In this document: piece after piece, positions 1 to 7,717 of the stretch | Layout: each line of letters starts with the position of its first letter | Numbering within the stretch: position 1 is the first letter of the stretch | Assembly (NCBI GenBank): GCA_004298295.1 | Contig: SCUH01000292.1 | Location: forward strand, 1-8,433 | Length of the DNA stretch: 8,433 bases | From: Betaproteobacteria bacterium | GTDB taxonomy: Bacteria > Pseudomonadota > Gammaproteobacteria > Burkholderiales > SG8-39 | Direction: 5' to 3' | The notes under the pieces: generated by a model | Told to the model about the DNA's origin: nothing | What the model saw: only the letters and a program-made list of their open reading frames with translations | Databases searched by the model: none | Translations under genes and position numbers: made by a program

Positions 1-586
1 CGATCACCTGCGCGCCCTGCAGCGCGAGCGCGCCCTGCGCCGTCATCGCCTCGAGCAGCTCGAGGTCGCGCCGCGTGAAGCGGCCCTTCTTCTTGTTGAG
101 CGCCTCGACCACGCCGATGACCTCGCCCGTCACCGTGCGCACCGGCACCGCGAGGATGCTGCGCGTCCTGAACCCGGTCTGCTCGTCGATCGCCTTGTTG
201 AAGCGCGCGTCGGCGTAGGCGTCGTGCACGATCAGCGGCTCGCCGCCGGTGAAGACGTGTCCCGCGACGCCGGTATTGTTCAGCAGGCGCAGCTCGCGCC
301 GGAGCTTCCCCTTGACGACGCGCGAATAGAGCTCGCCGGTCGCCGGATCGTTGAGGAACAGCGATCCCCGCTCGGCGCCAAGCTCCGCCACGGTGATCTC
401 GATCAGTCCGTGCAGCACCTCGTCCAGCGTGCCGAACTTCGCCACGCGGCGCGAGACATCGAGCAGCAGCTCGAGCAGCTTCAGCCGCCGCCGGTCGTTC
501 CCCTTGCCGGCCGCGCCTCGCGCGGCGCCGGGCACCGCCTGCGCGCCCGCCGGAGCAGGCGTTTTGCTTGTCCTGGCGCTCGCCAC
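1..586 (-). CDS. GAF-domain signalling protein, N-terminal part (cut by window edge)
   Basis: The first 195 codons are present; the C-terminus lies beyond the window. Residues 1-34 are a low-complexity Ala/Gly/Pro/Arg stretch. A helix follows (about 35-60), then a GAF domain (about 55-190). Visible GAF features are the GERGSLFL-like strand near 70-78 (here GAERGSLFL), NNTGVAGHVF (103-112), the DEQTGF stretch (134-139), RSILAVPV (142-149) and NKKKGRFTRRD (164-174). The last resembles the NKFDE motif of cyclic-nucleotide-binding GAF domains: N164, K165, F170 and D174 are in place, but Leu replaces the final Glu. GAF domains sense small ligands and usually control an attached output domain such as a cyclase, phosphodiesterase, kinase or HD-GYP; that domain is not visible. 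The GTG start was chosen because GAGG lies five bases upstream and the preceding gene ends two bases before it. No ATG is available. The GAF call is firm; ligand and output are unknown. Confidence 0.85.
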   Translation of the reverse strand, partial: MASARTSKTPAPAGAQAVPGAARGAAGKGNDRRRLKLLELLLDVSRRVAKFGTLDEVLHGLIEITVAELGAERGSLFLNDPATGELYSRVVKGKLRRELRLLNNTGVAGHVFTGGEPLIVHDAYADARFNKAIDEQTGFRTRSILAVPVRTVTGEVIGVVEALNKKKGRFTRRDLELLEAMTAQGALALQGAQVI

Positions 587-588
587 CG

Positions 589-1143
589 CTACCTCGCTTT
601 CGTCTTCCTGCTTCCGGTTCCGTGAAGCTGCGCGTGCAGCGCACGCACGGTGGCCTGCAGCTCGGCCATCGCGCTGCGATGGTGCGCCGTGAGCTGCTCG
701 ATCGCCTCCTCGCGTGCCGCCTGCGCAGTTTCGAGCGCCTCCCGCAGGACGAGCGCGGTGGCGCGCAGCTGGGCGATTTCGTCCTTGGCCGCGGCGCCGG
801 CCTCGCGCAGGCGCACGTCGGTGTCGTGCTGCGCCTGGTCGAGCGCGTCGCGCAGGGTGGCGATCGTGGCCCTGAGCTGCTGGCCTTCGGCTTGGCGGGC
901 GCCGTGAGCCTCGCGCACCGCCTCGTCGCGCAGACCGCGTTCGCGCTCCAGCTCGCCGCGCAGCGCCGCGATGGTGCTCTTCATCTGCGCCAGCTCGGCG
1001 CTGACCGCCGCTGCCGCGTCGTCGCGCACCCGCTGCAGCCGCTCCTGCGCCAGCTCCAGCTCGGCGCGCAGCGCCGCGATCGCGGCCCGCAGGTCCCGGG
1101 CCTCCAACGGTGCGGCGGCGCCCGCTGCGTTGACGCCGGTCAT
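589..1143 (-). CDS. Coiled-coil protein with 36-residue tandem repeats, function unknown
   Basis: The protein has 184 residues, with no signal peptide, no membrane segment and no enzyme motif. Apart from a short Ala/Gly-rich N-terminus (1-16) and a basic tail (about 174-184, ending in RKTKAR), it is predicted to be one long amphipathic alpha helix rich in Ala, Leu, Glu, Arg and Gln. It consists of a 36-residue unit repeated in perfect register. The unit begins near QLRATIAALR and recurs with its leading hydrophobic residue at 18, 54, 90, 126 and 162. Such proteins usually oligomerise as coiled coils or act as scaffolds. I do not recognise the family. It follows livK by 28 bases and precedes the GAF gene by two, so it is probably co-transcribed with the transporter. 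The start is the ATG at 1143; the Shine-Dalgarno there is poor (G-rich only). A scaffold or partner for the GAF protein is a guess from position alone. Confidence 0.8.
   Translation of the reverse strand: MTGVNAAGAAAPLEARDLRAAIAALRAELELAQERLQRVRDDAAAAVSAELAQMKSTIAALRGELERERGLRDEAVREAHGARQAEGQQLRATIATLRDALDQAQHDTDVRLREAGAAAKDEIAQLRATALVLREALETAQAAREEAIEQLTAHHRSAMAELQATVRALHAQLHGTGSRKTKAR
592..595 (-). promoter_or_regulatory. Shine-Dalgarno for the GTG start of the GAF gene
   Basis: The minus strand reads GAGG, then TAGCG, then GTG at 586. The ribosome binding site lies inside the last codons of the coiled-coil gene, whose TAG stop (589-591) falls in the spacer. This supports the GTG start and suggests the two genes are translationally coupled. 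Confidence 0.6.
622..1095 (-). repeat. 108-bp in-frame tandem repeat (36 residues x 4.4)
   Basis: The repeats lie inside the coiled-coil gene. The units cover 988-1095, 880-987, 772-879 and 664-771, with a partial unit at 622-663. The protein-level core of each unit is approximately (Q/E)-L-R-A-T-I-A-x-L-R-x-x-L. The period is exact, with no insertions or deletions. DNA similarity also survives. Between the first two units, 1056-1080 and 948-972 match at 24 of 25 bases, exactly 108 bases apart. The corresponding 16 bases of the third unit (849-864) differ from the first at three positions. This indicates internal duplication. Confidence 0.85.
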
Positions 1144-1171
1144 GCGCCGCGCGCGCGGCCGCCGCCCCGCT

Positions 1172-2374
1172 TCACTTGCCCATCACCTCGCCGAAGCGCA
1201 CCCAGGTCTTGCCATCGAAGCGCGACAGCTGCACCGACTCGATTGGCGCATAGTCGTCCGCAGTGGTGTTGAGCTTGATGCCCGGCAGCCCCGTGTCGGT
1301 CTCGAAATTCTTCAGGCTGGCAGCCTGCTTCATGACGTTCTCGCGCGTCAGATTGTCGCCGGCCTGCTTGAGCACCTGCACCAAGGTCTGTGCCACGCCG
1401 TAGCCGTAGACGTTCGAGGCATCGATCAGGCTGCCTTCGGGGTAGTACTTCTTCATGAACTCGGCCCACTTCTTCATGCCCGGGTCGTCCTTCCACGTCG
1501 GATCGGTCGGGTCCTTGCCGTATTGCGTCGTGATCAGGCCGACGGACTTTTCCAGACCCGCCGGCGTCAGCACCGAGCCGACGGAGGCGGACACGTTGTT
1601 GACGTAGTGCAACGGCTTCCAGCCGGTGTCGTAGGCCTTGCGGATCGCCTGCGCCGCGAACTTCGGCGTCGTGATGTTGAAGAACACGTCCGCGCCCGAG
1701 CTCTGCAGCTGCACGATCTGCGAATCCACGGTGGGGTCGGTGACCTCGTAGGACACCTCCTTGACGATCAGGCTCGCCTTCGCGCCCAGCCCGTCCTTGA
1801 AGCCCTTGAGGTAGTCCTTGCCGTAGTCGTCGTTCTGGTACAGCACCGCGATTTTCGCGTTCGGCTTGGTCTTCAGGATGTGCTGCGCGTAGATCCGGGC
1901 CTCGGTCTGGTAGTTCGGCTGCCAGCCCATGGTCCAGGGATGGTTTTTCGGATCGTTCCACTTGGTGGCACCGGTCGCGACGAACAGCTGCGGCACCTTC
2001 TTCGAATTCATGTACTTGTGGATCGCGGTATTGGACGGCGTGCCCAGCGGCTGGAACACGAGCAGCACCTGGTCCTGCTCCACCAGCTTGCGCACCATCT
2101 CCACCGTCTTCGGCGGGCTGTAGCCGTCGTCGTAGGAAATGTAGTTGATCTTGCGGCCGTTGATGCCGCCCTGTTCGTTGATCATCTTGAAGTAGGCGCC
2201 AATCGTCTTGCCGATGGTGCCGTACGCCGATGCCGGACCGCTGTAGGGGTTGGTGTTGCCGACCTTGATCTCGGTGTCGGTTGCACCCGGGTCGTATTTC
2301 TTCTGCGCGAAGGCCGCCGGGGATGCCAGGGCGGCGCACAGCAAGGCGGCTGCGGGAACGAGCATGCGCTTCAT
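1172..2374 (-). CDS. livK: Branched-chain-amino-acid-type ABC transporter, periplasmic substrate-binding protein
   Basis: The 400-residue product is the solute receptor of the transporter encoded upstream. It captures ligand in the periplasm and delivers it to LivH/LivM. Residues 1-23 are a Sec signal peptide: MKR, a hydrophobic core, and a probable signal peptidase I site after AFA (23/24). The cysteine at 13 is not in a convincing lipobox. The mature part is a two-lobe type I periplasmic binding fold (Peripla_BP_6/LivK-like). Visible motifs are IKVGNTNPYSGPASAYG (36-52), INEQGGINGRKI (65-76), YDDGYSPPKTVE (81-92) and the ligand-side loop ATGATKW (133-139). The ATG at 2374 is preferred over an upstream TTG because a strong GGAGGAGGAG site lies upstream of it and the signal peptide begins there. 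It is the last transporter gene, 25 bases after livM. The sequence does not reveal the ligand: Leu/Ile/Val, other amino acids, or small carboxylates and aromatic acids are all possible for this family. Confidence 0.95.
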   Translation of the reverse strand: MKRMLVPAAALLCAALASPAAFAQKKYDPGATDTEIKVGNTNPYSGPASAYGTIGKTIGAYFKMINEQGGINGRKINYISYDDGYSPPKTVEMVRKLVEQDQVLLVFQPLGTPSNTAIHKYMNSKKVPQLFVATGATKWNDPKNHPWTMGWQPNYQTEARIYAQHILKTKPNAKIAVLYQNDDYGKDYLKGFKDGLGAKASLIVKEVSYEVTDPTVDSQIVQLQSSGADVFFNITTPKFAAQAIRKAYDTGWKPLHYVNNVSASVGSVLTPAGLEKSVGLITTQYGKDPTDPTWKDDPGMKKWAEFMKKYYPEGSLIDASNVYGYGVAQTLVQVLKQAGDNLTRENVMKQAASLKNFETDTGLPGIKLNTTADDYAPIESVQLSRFDGKTWVRFGEVMGK

Positions 2375-2380
2375 GGTGAT

Positions 2381-2390
2381 CTCCTCCTCC
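2381..2390 (-). promoter_or_regulatory. Strong Shine-Dalgarno of livK
   Basis: The minus strand reads GGAGGAGGAG, then ATCACC, then ATG at 2374. It is the best ribosome binding site in the operon. This fits the need for excess binding protein over membrane subunits. It also decides the start in favour of the ATG over an in-frame TTG 18 bases upstream. Confidence 0.75.
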
Positions 2391-2399
2391 AAGGGGGTG

Positions 2400-3359
2400 T
2401 CAGATATTCTGCCTCTTCGCCCGCCAGCGCGCCAGCGCCATCCGGATCCCCCCCGCGACGCCGGCCGGCAGCAGGTAAACGAAGCCGATCAGGACGACAC
2501 CGAAGATCGCCCAGGGCGCAGCCTTCGAGAGCTCGTCGGCGATGTTGGGGACGAACTGGATGAAAAGCGCCCCGTACAGCGCCCCCGTGATCGACGCCAG
2601 ACCGCCGATCACGATGCCGATCAGGAAGGTGATCGAAAGGAAGATGTTGAAACTGTCGGGGGCGACGAACTGCACCGCGATGGCGCCCAGCGCACCGGCG
2701 ATGCCGGTGTACATGGCCGAAACGCCGAAGGTGATCGATTTGACCATCGCCGTGTGGATGCCCATGGCCTCGGCGGCGATAGGGTGGTCGCGGATCGCCA
2801 TCAGCGCGCGACCGACGCGCCCGCGCAGCAAATTGCGCGCCAGCCAGAACAGGCCGAGCGCGACCACCAGCGTGAAGAAGTACAGCCACTGGTCCTGGCT
2901 GAGCGCCAGCCCGAACGGCGGATCGGGCTTGGTGATGACGATGCCCTGCACGCCCCCGGTCCATTTCTCGAAATGGTGATACTTGAGCAGCTGCGGCAGC
3001 GACACGCCCAAAGCGAACGTGGCGAGCGCCAGATACAGCCCTTCCAGCCTCAGCGCCGGCAGGCCGAACAGGAAACCCGCGACCAGGCACACCGCGCCCG
3101 CCACCGGCAGCGTCGCCCAGTACGGCACGCCGAACCGGTCCATCAGAATGGCGGCGCTGTATGCGCCGATGGCGTAGAACGCGCCGTGGCCGAGCGAGAT
3201 CTGGCCGTTGTAGCCGGTCAGGATGTTCAGGCCGAGCAGTGCGATCGCGTACACCAGCACCAGCGTGAACTGGAAGGTGCGGTAGTTGCTCACCAGGAAG
3301 GGCAACGCGCACGCGAGCGCGAGCACCACGGCGAACACGATCCGCTGGCGCCTGCTCAT
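2400..3359 (-). CDS. livM: Branched-chain-amino-acid-type ABC transporter permease LivM
   Basis: This 319-residue inner-membrane permease pairs with LivH to form the translocation channel. The family signature LTGYNGQISLGHGAFYAIGAY spans 47-67. The cytoplasmic coupling loop GRVGRALMAIRDHPIAAEAMG (180-200), with Arg189/Asp191, contacts the ATPases. I see about eight to ten hydrophobic segments: roughly 8-24, 31-47, 59-73, 83-100, 106-124, 157-175, 207-230, 239-254 and 285-303. The length is normal for LivM. The start ATG (3359) overlaps the stop of livH as ATGA. No strong Shine-Dalgarno is visible, so translation probably depends on coupling. The C-terminus is short and basic (RWRAKRQ), without the fused ATPase domain found in some LivM-LivG fusions. 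Confidence 0.95.
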   Translation of the reverse strand: MSRRQRIVFAVVLALACALPFLVSNYRTFQFTLVLVYAIALLGLNILTGYNGQISLGHGAFYAIGAYSAAILMDRFGVPYWATLPVAGAVCLVAGFLFGLPALRLEGLYLALATFALGVSLPQLLKYHHFEKWTGGVQGIVITKPDPPFGLALSQDQWLYFFTLVVALGLFWLARNLLRGRVGRALMAIRDHPIAAEAMGIHTAMVKSITFGVSAMYTGIAGALGAIAVQFVAPDSFNIFLSITFLIGIVIGGLASITGALYGALFIQFVPNIADELSKAAPWAIFGVVLIGFVYLLPAGVAGGIRMALARWRAKRQNI

Positions 3360-4228
3360 ACGCGGGTCACATAGACCTTGCCGAAGAAGCCCGACGGCCT
3401 CACCACCAGCACGCCGATGATCAGCACCAGCGCCACGGCCAGTTTGAGCTCGTTGCCGATGACGAACGCGCCGAGCACGTTTTCCAGCACGCCCACCAGG
3501 AAGCCGCCGAACACCGCACCGCCGGGATTGTCGATGCCGCCCACGAGCGCCGCGGCGAATGCATACAGCAGGATGCCGCCCATCATGTTCGGGTCGAGAT
3601 AGACGATCGGCGCCACCATCATGCCGGCCACCGATCCGATCGCCGCCGCGAGACCCCAGCCGAGCGCGAGCATCCAGCCGACGCGGATGCCGACCAGGCG
3701 GCTCGAGTCGGGATTCTGCGCCGCGGCCCGCATTGCGAGGCCGAGCGGCGTGTAGCGGAAGAACCCATACAGCAGCAGCAGCACCGCCAGCGTGACGCCG
3801 ATCGCACCGAGTTCGTGCGATGACACGTACTTGTTGCCGAACAGCGGTTGCGCCGGGAACGGACTGGGGAAGGTCTTGATGGTGTAGGTGTAGATCCACC
3901 CGGTGACGCTGTTGAGGATCACGAGCAGCGCGATGAACACGACCACCACCGCGAGCACCGGCGCGTTCTCCACCGGCCGGATCACCACCCGCTCGATCAC
4001 CACGCCGAGGATGAACGCGAACACCACGGTGAGCGCGAAGGCGGCCCAGTACGGCAGGCCGGCACTGATCAGGCTCCAGGCGATGTAAGTGGAGAACATC
4101 GCCATCTCGCCCTGCGCGAAATTCAGGTGATGCGTCGCCTGGTAGATCATGACCAGCGCGAGCGCCACGCTGGCGTAGATGCCGCCCGTGGCGAGGCCGG
4201 CAAGCACCTGGTGGAGGAAGGCTTCCAT
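3356..4228 (-). CDS. livH: Branched-chain-amino-acid-type ABC transporter permease LivH
   Basis: This 290-residue inner-membrane permease is the partner of LivM. The N-terminal signature GLATGGIYASVALALVMIYQ spans 11-30, followed by HLNFAQGEMAMF (34-45), which is typical of LivH. The coupling loop PLGLAMRAAAQNPDSSRLVGI lies at 161-181. The C-terminal GGIDNPGGAVFGGFLVGVLEN (230-250) is also characteristic. About eight hydrophobic helices are visible and the length matches the family. The start ATG lies 8 bases after the livF stop and has AGGGG about five bases upstream, partly formed from the livF stop codon region. The stop overlaps livM. The protein appears complete. Confidence 0.95.
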   Translation of the reverse strand: MEAFLHQVLAGLATGGIYASVALALVMIYQATHHLNFAQGEMAMFSTYIAWSLISAGLPYWAAFALTVVFAFILGVVIERVVIRPVENAPVLAVVVVFIALLVILNSVTGWIYTYTIKTFPSPFPAQPLFGNKYVSSHELGAIGVTLAVLLLLYGFFRYTPLGLAMRAAAQNPDSSRLVGIRVGWMLALGWGLAAAIGSVAGMMVAPIVYLDPNMMGGILLYAFAAALVGGIDNPGGAVFGGFLVGVLENVLGAFVIGNELKLAVALVLIIGVLVVRPSGFFGKVYVTRV

Positions 4229-4236
4229 GCAGACCC

Positions 4237-4946
4237 CTAGTAGCCGAGATAGGAACTGCGCACCGCGTCGTTGCGCTTGATTTCGTCCGCGGTCCCGGAA
4301 AGCACCACGCGCCCGGTCTCGATCAGGTAGGCGTGGTCGGCCAGTTCGAGCGCCAGCGCCGCATTCTGCTCGACCAGCAGCAGGCTTACCCGCTCGCGCT
4401 CGTTGACTGCGCGCAGAATGGCGAAGAGTTCGCGCACCACGAGCGGCGCGAGCCCGAACGACGGTTCGTCGAGGAGCATCAGCTGCGGCCTGAGCATCAG
4501 CCCGCGCGAGACCGCGAGCATCTGCTGCTCGCCGCCCGAAAGCGTGCCGGCCTGTTGCGCGCGGCGCTCCTTCAGGCGCGGAAAGTAGCCGTAGATGCGC
4601 TCCAGGTCCGCCTCGACGGCTTCCCGGTCCTTGCGCGTGTAGGCGCCCAGCCGCAGGTTTTCCTCCGTGCTCAGGTTGACGAAGGTGCCGCGGCCGTCCG
4701 GCACGTGGGCGATCCCCAGGCGCACGATGTCCTCGGTGGCGCGGCCATCGATGCGCTCGCCGGCGAAGCGGATTTCGCCCTGCGTCTTCACCATGGCGCA
4801 AAGCGCCCGCAGGGTCGTGGTCTTGCCCGCGCCGTTGGCGCCGAGCAGCGTGGTGATGGTGCCCGCTTCCATGGCGAAGCTGATGCCGTGCAGGACGCGC
4901 GTCTGCCCGTAGGCGGCGTGCAATTGCGTGACTTCGAGCAGCGCCA

Positions 4947-4947
<1 letters not shown>
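4237..4947 (-). CDS. livF: Branched-chain-amino-acid-type ABC transporter ATPase LivF
   Basis: This 236-residue cytoplasmic ATPase forms a heterodimer with LivG to power import. It has Walker A GANGAGKTT (36-44), signature LSGGEQQ (137-143) and Walker B LMLLDEP (157-163 region, catalytic Glu161). The Q-loop position reads VPDGRGTF (82-89) with Asp84, where most LivF proteins have VPEGR. The switch-histidine position reads VEQN (192-195) with Gln, as is usual for LivF. These substitutions suggest an asymmetric dimer in which LivG supplies the canonical switch residue. The start ATG overlaps the livG stop by one base (TGATG). The length is standard and nothing is truncated. Confidence 0.95.
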
Positions 4948-5711
<764 letters not shown>

Positions 5712-5807
5712 CTTCGTCCCCCCAGTGGTGTGCGCCTGGCGGCGCGCCCGCTCCTTTTCTCCGGCCGGCAGTGTACGATGAACTTCCCGCGGATTGAAGA
5801 AAAATCC
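5712..5807 (+). promoter_or_regulatory. Divergent intergenic region between livG and the acyl-CoA ligase
   Basis: This 96-base gap is the only non-coding space long enough for promoters, and both operons start from it, so two divergent promoters are expected here. No strong sigma-70 promoter is visible. The best hexamers are weak: TACGAT at 5774-5779 on the plus strand, and TACACT (about 5769-5774) on the minus strand with TTCAAT 17 bases upstream. The segment from about 5781 to 5810 is locally AT-richer. I see no convincing long inverted repeat for a TetR/FadR-type repressor. The role is inferred from layout. Confidence 0.45.
5717..5723 (-). promoter_or_regulatory. Shine-Dalgarno for the TTG start of livG
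   Basis: The minus strand reads GGGGGGA, then CGAAG, then TTG at 5711. Spacing is right for initiation, and no ATG or GTG lies near the conserved N-terminus, so this decides the start. Confidence 0.5.
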
Positions 5808-7415
5808 ATGATCCGGTCCACGATGCAGCGCGTGCCGCTGTCGCTCAATCACCTGCTGGAGCGTGCCGGCCGGCTGTACGCCGAATCCGAGATCGTCAGC
5901 CGCCTGCCCGACAAGTCGCTTGCGCGGCACCGCTTTGCCGATTTCTACCGGCGCGCGCGGCAACTCGCCTCGGCCCTGCAGGCCGCGGGCCTGCGCAAGG
6001 GCGATCGCGTGGCGACCCTGTGCTGGAACCACCACGCCCATCTCGAATGCTATTTCGGCATCCCCGCTGCGGGCGGCGTGATGCACACCCTCAATCTGCG
6101 GCTCGCGGCGGAAGAGATCGCCTGGATCGCGAACCATGCCCGGGACCGCTTCCTGGTCGTCGACGACATCCTGCTGCCGCTGTACGAGCAGTTGCGCGCC
6201 CAGGCGCCGTTCGAGCGCGTGATCGTGTTTCCGTTCAGCCGTGCCGCGGTCGCCCCCGGGTACACCGACTACGAGGCGTTCCTCGCTGCAGCGCCGGCAC
6301 AGTTTGAATACGCGCCGCACGAGGAGGACGACCCCGTCGCCATGTGCTACACCTCGGGCACCACCGGGCGCCCCAAGGGCGTGGTCTATTCGCACCGCTC
6401 CACCGTGCTGCACACGCTGATGGCGAACCAGCCGGATCACTGGGGTCTGGGCGCCGGCGACAGCGTGATGCCCGTGACGCCGATGTTCCACGCCAACAGC
6501 TGGGGCGTGCCCTATGGCTGCGTCATGATCGGCGCGCGCCTCGTGTTCCCGGGGCCGCACCTGCATCCCGAGGACCTGCTCGCGCTGATGCATGCGGAGC
6601 GTCCGAAGTTCGTGCTCGGCGTGCCGACGATCTGGCTGACGATGCTGCAGCTGCTCGAGTCGCAGCCGGAGAAATACCGCCTGCCGCCCGGGATGCGCAT
6701 GCTGGTCGGCGGCGCACCGGTGCCCGAGGCGATGATCCGCGCCTACGCGCGCCACGGCGCCGAGATCCGGCACGGCTGGGGCATGACCGAGATGAGCCCC
6801 GTGGGCACCATCTCGTACCTCAAGCCGGAATTACAGGACGCGGGCGAGGACGAGCGCTTCAGGCGCTTCGCCATGGCGGGGGTGCCGGTGCCGCTCATGG
6901 ATCTGCGCATCGTGGGCGAGGCTGGCACCGAGCTGCCCTGGGACGGCAAGCAGGTCGGCGAAGTGCAGGTGCGCGGTGCGTTCATCACCGGCAGCTATCA
7001 CGAAGTGCCACAGGATCCGGACAAGTTCACCGCTGACGGCTGGCTGCGCACCGGGGATGTCGCCTCGCTCGACGCGCACGGCTACCTGCGCATCACCGAC
7101 CGCACCAAGGACCTCGTCAAGTCGGGCGGCGAGTGGATCAGCTCGGTGGACATGGAAAACCTGCTGATGGCGCACGCCGCGGTGCTGGAGGCCGCGGTGA
7201 TCGCGGTGCCCGATGCGAAATGGGGCGAGCGGCCGCTGCCCTGCGTGGTGCTGAAACCGGGAAAAAATGCCACCGCTGAGGACTTGTGCGCGCATCTCGC
7301 CAAAGGATTCGCCAAGTGGCAGCTGCCCGAGCGCTTCGAATTTATCGAGGCCATCCCGCGCACCTCCACCGGCAAGTTCTGGAAGGTGAAGCTGCGCGAG
7401 CGGTTTTCGCGATGA
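5808..7415 (+). CDS. AMP-forming acyl-CoA ligase (medium/long-chain fatty-acid type)
   Basis: This 535-residue ANL-superfamily enzyme activates a carboxylic acid with ATP to an acyl-adenylate and then to the CoA thioester. The phosphate-binding loop YTSGTTGRPKG spans 181-191. The adenine/acyl motif GWGMTEMSPVG is at 323-333, the ribose-binding Asp in GWLRTGD at 411-417, and the hinge region DRTKDLVKSGGEWIS at 431-445. The catalytic C-terminal lysine is Lys523 in TSTGKFWK. All catalytic motifs are present and the length is normal. The N-terminal VPLSLNHLLERAG style resembles the AlkK-like/long-chain fatty acyl-CoA synthetase group, but chain length or aromatic preference cannot be read reliably. 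The start is uncertain among ATGs at 5778, 5808 and 5823. I chose 5808 because purine-rich GAAGAAAAA precedes it. It is divergent from the liv operon and overlaps the next gene as ATGA. Confidence 0.93.
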   Translation: MIRSTMQRVPLSLNHLLERAGRLYAESEIVSRLPDKSLARHRFADFYRRARQLASALQAAGLRKGDRVATLCWNHHAHLECYFGIPAAGGVMHTLNLRLAAEEIAWIANHARDRFLVVDDILLPLYEQLRAQAPFERVIVFPFSRAAVAPGYTDYEAFLAAAPAQFEYAPHEEDDPVAMCYTSGTTGRPKGVVYSHRSTVLHTLMANQPDHWGLGAGDSVMPVTPMFHANSWGVPYGCVMIGARLVFPGPHLHPEDLLALMHAERPKFVLGVPTIWLTMLQLLESQPEKYRLPPGMRMLVGGAPVPEAMIRAYARHGAEIRHGWGMTEMSPVGTISYLKPELQDAGEDERFRRFAMAGVPVPLMDLRIVGEAGTELPWDGKQVGEVQVRGAFITGSYHEVPQDPDKFTADGWLRTGDVASLDAHGYLRITDRTKDLVKSGGEWISSVDMENLLMAHAAVLEAAVIAVPDAKWGERPLPCVVLKPGKNATAEDLCAHLAKGFAKWQLPERFEFIEAIPRTSTGKFWKVKLRERFSR

Positions 7416-7717
7416 CGCCCGAGGGCGTGCTCTCGCCCGCCGAGCGCAAGGCGCTCAAGGCACGCGCGCACCGGCTGGAGCCGGTGGTCTGGATCGGCGA
7501 CGACGGCGCGAGCGATGCCGTGATCGCCGAGGTCGAGCGCGCGCTCGCAGCGCACGAGCTGATCAAGGTGCGCGCGGCGGGTCTGGCGCGCGAGGCGCGC
7601 GAACTTGCGCTGGCGCAGATCTGCGAGCGCTGCGCCGCGCAGCCGGTGCAGCACATCGGCAAGGTGCTGGTGATTTACCGCAAGAAACCCGAACCGAAGA
7701 AAGCGGGGCCGCGATGA
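7412..7717 (+). CDS. yhbY: YhbY family CRM-domain RNA-binding protein
   Basis: This 101-residue single CRM domain covers nearly the whole chain. Homologues bind pre-50S ribosomal particles and aid large-subunit assembly. Visible hallmarks are LSPAERKALKARAH (7-20), LEPVVWIGDDG (22-32) with the GxxG loop at 29-32, the HELIKVR strand (48-54), and the C-terminal IGKVLVIYRKK (82-92) with a basic tail. The length matches E. coli YhbY (about 97). The GxxG loop is GDDG and the following residues are ASDA, more acidic than the GSNGLT-like loop of E. coli. It overlaps the ligase stop and the next gene's start, both as ATGA, so the three are translationally coupled. Homologues are usually found beside rlmE and ftsH, which are absent here. 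A paralogue elsewhere in the genome is possible. Confidence 0.9.
   Translation: MTPEGVLSPAERKALKARAHRLEPVVWIGDDGASDAVIAEVERALAAHELIKVRAAGLAREARELALAQICERCAAQPVQHIGKVLVIYRKKPEPKKAGPR

Noticed and set aside
1146..1159. Perfect 14-base palindrome (GCCGCGC/GCGCGGC) between livK and the repeat gene, considered as a terminator
   Set aside because: It has no loop and no T-run, so it cannot be an intrinsic terminator as written. It is expected by chance in such GC-rich sequence, though it could slow transcription slightly.
971..2563. A 530-codon open frame on the plus strand, opposite livK
   Set aside because: It is antisense to a clear signal-peptide-bearing binding protein, has Arg/Leu/Val/His-biased low-quality composition and no recognisable motif. 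Long open antisense frames are normal at this GC content.
2250..3374. A 374-codon plus-strand frame opposite livM
   Set aside because: The protein is full of Arg, Gln, Asp and His in a pattern typical of antisense reading of a membrane protein; it has no domain.
5783..5799. CTTC-N9-GAAG inverted repeat with a central CCGCGG in the divergent region, considered as a repressor operator
   Set aside because: The arms are only four bases and do not extend in either direction. That is too short to distinguish from chance without comparison to relatives.
5712..6773. An open minus-strand frame continuing upstream of livG through the acyl-CoA ligase
   Set aside because: The upstream part is antisense to conserved ligase motifs and matches no ABC ATPase domain. 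livG starts at 5711 with a suitable ribosome site.
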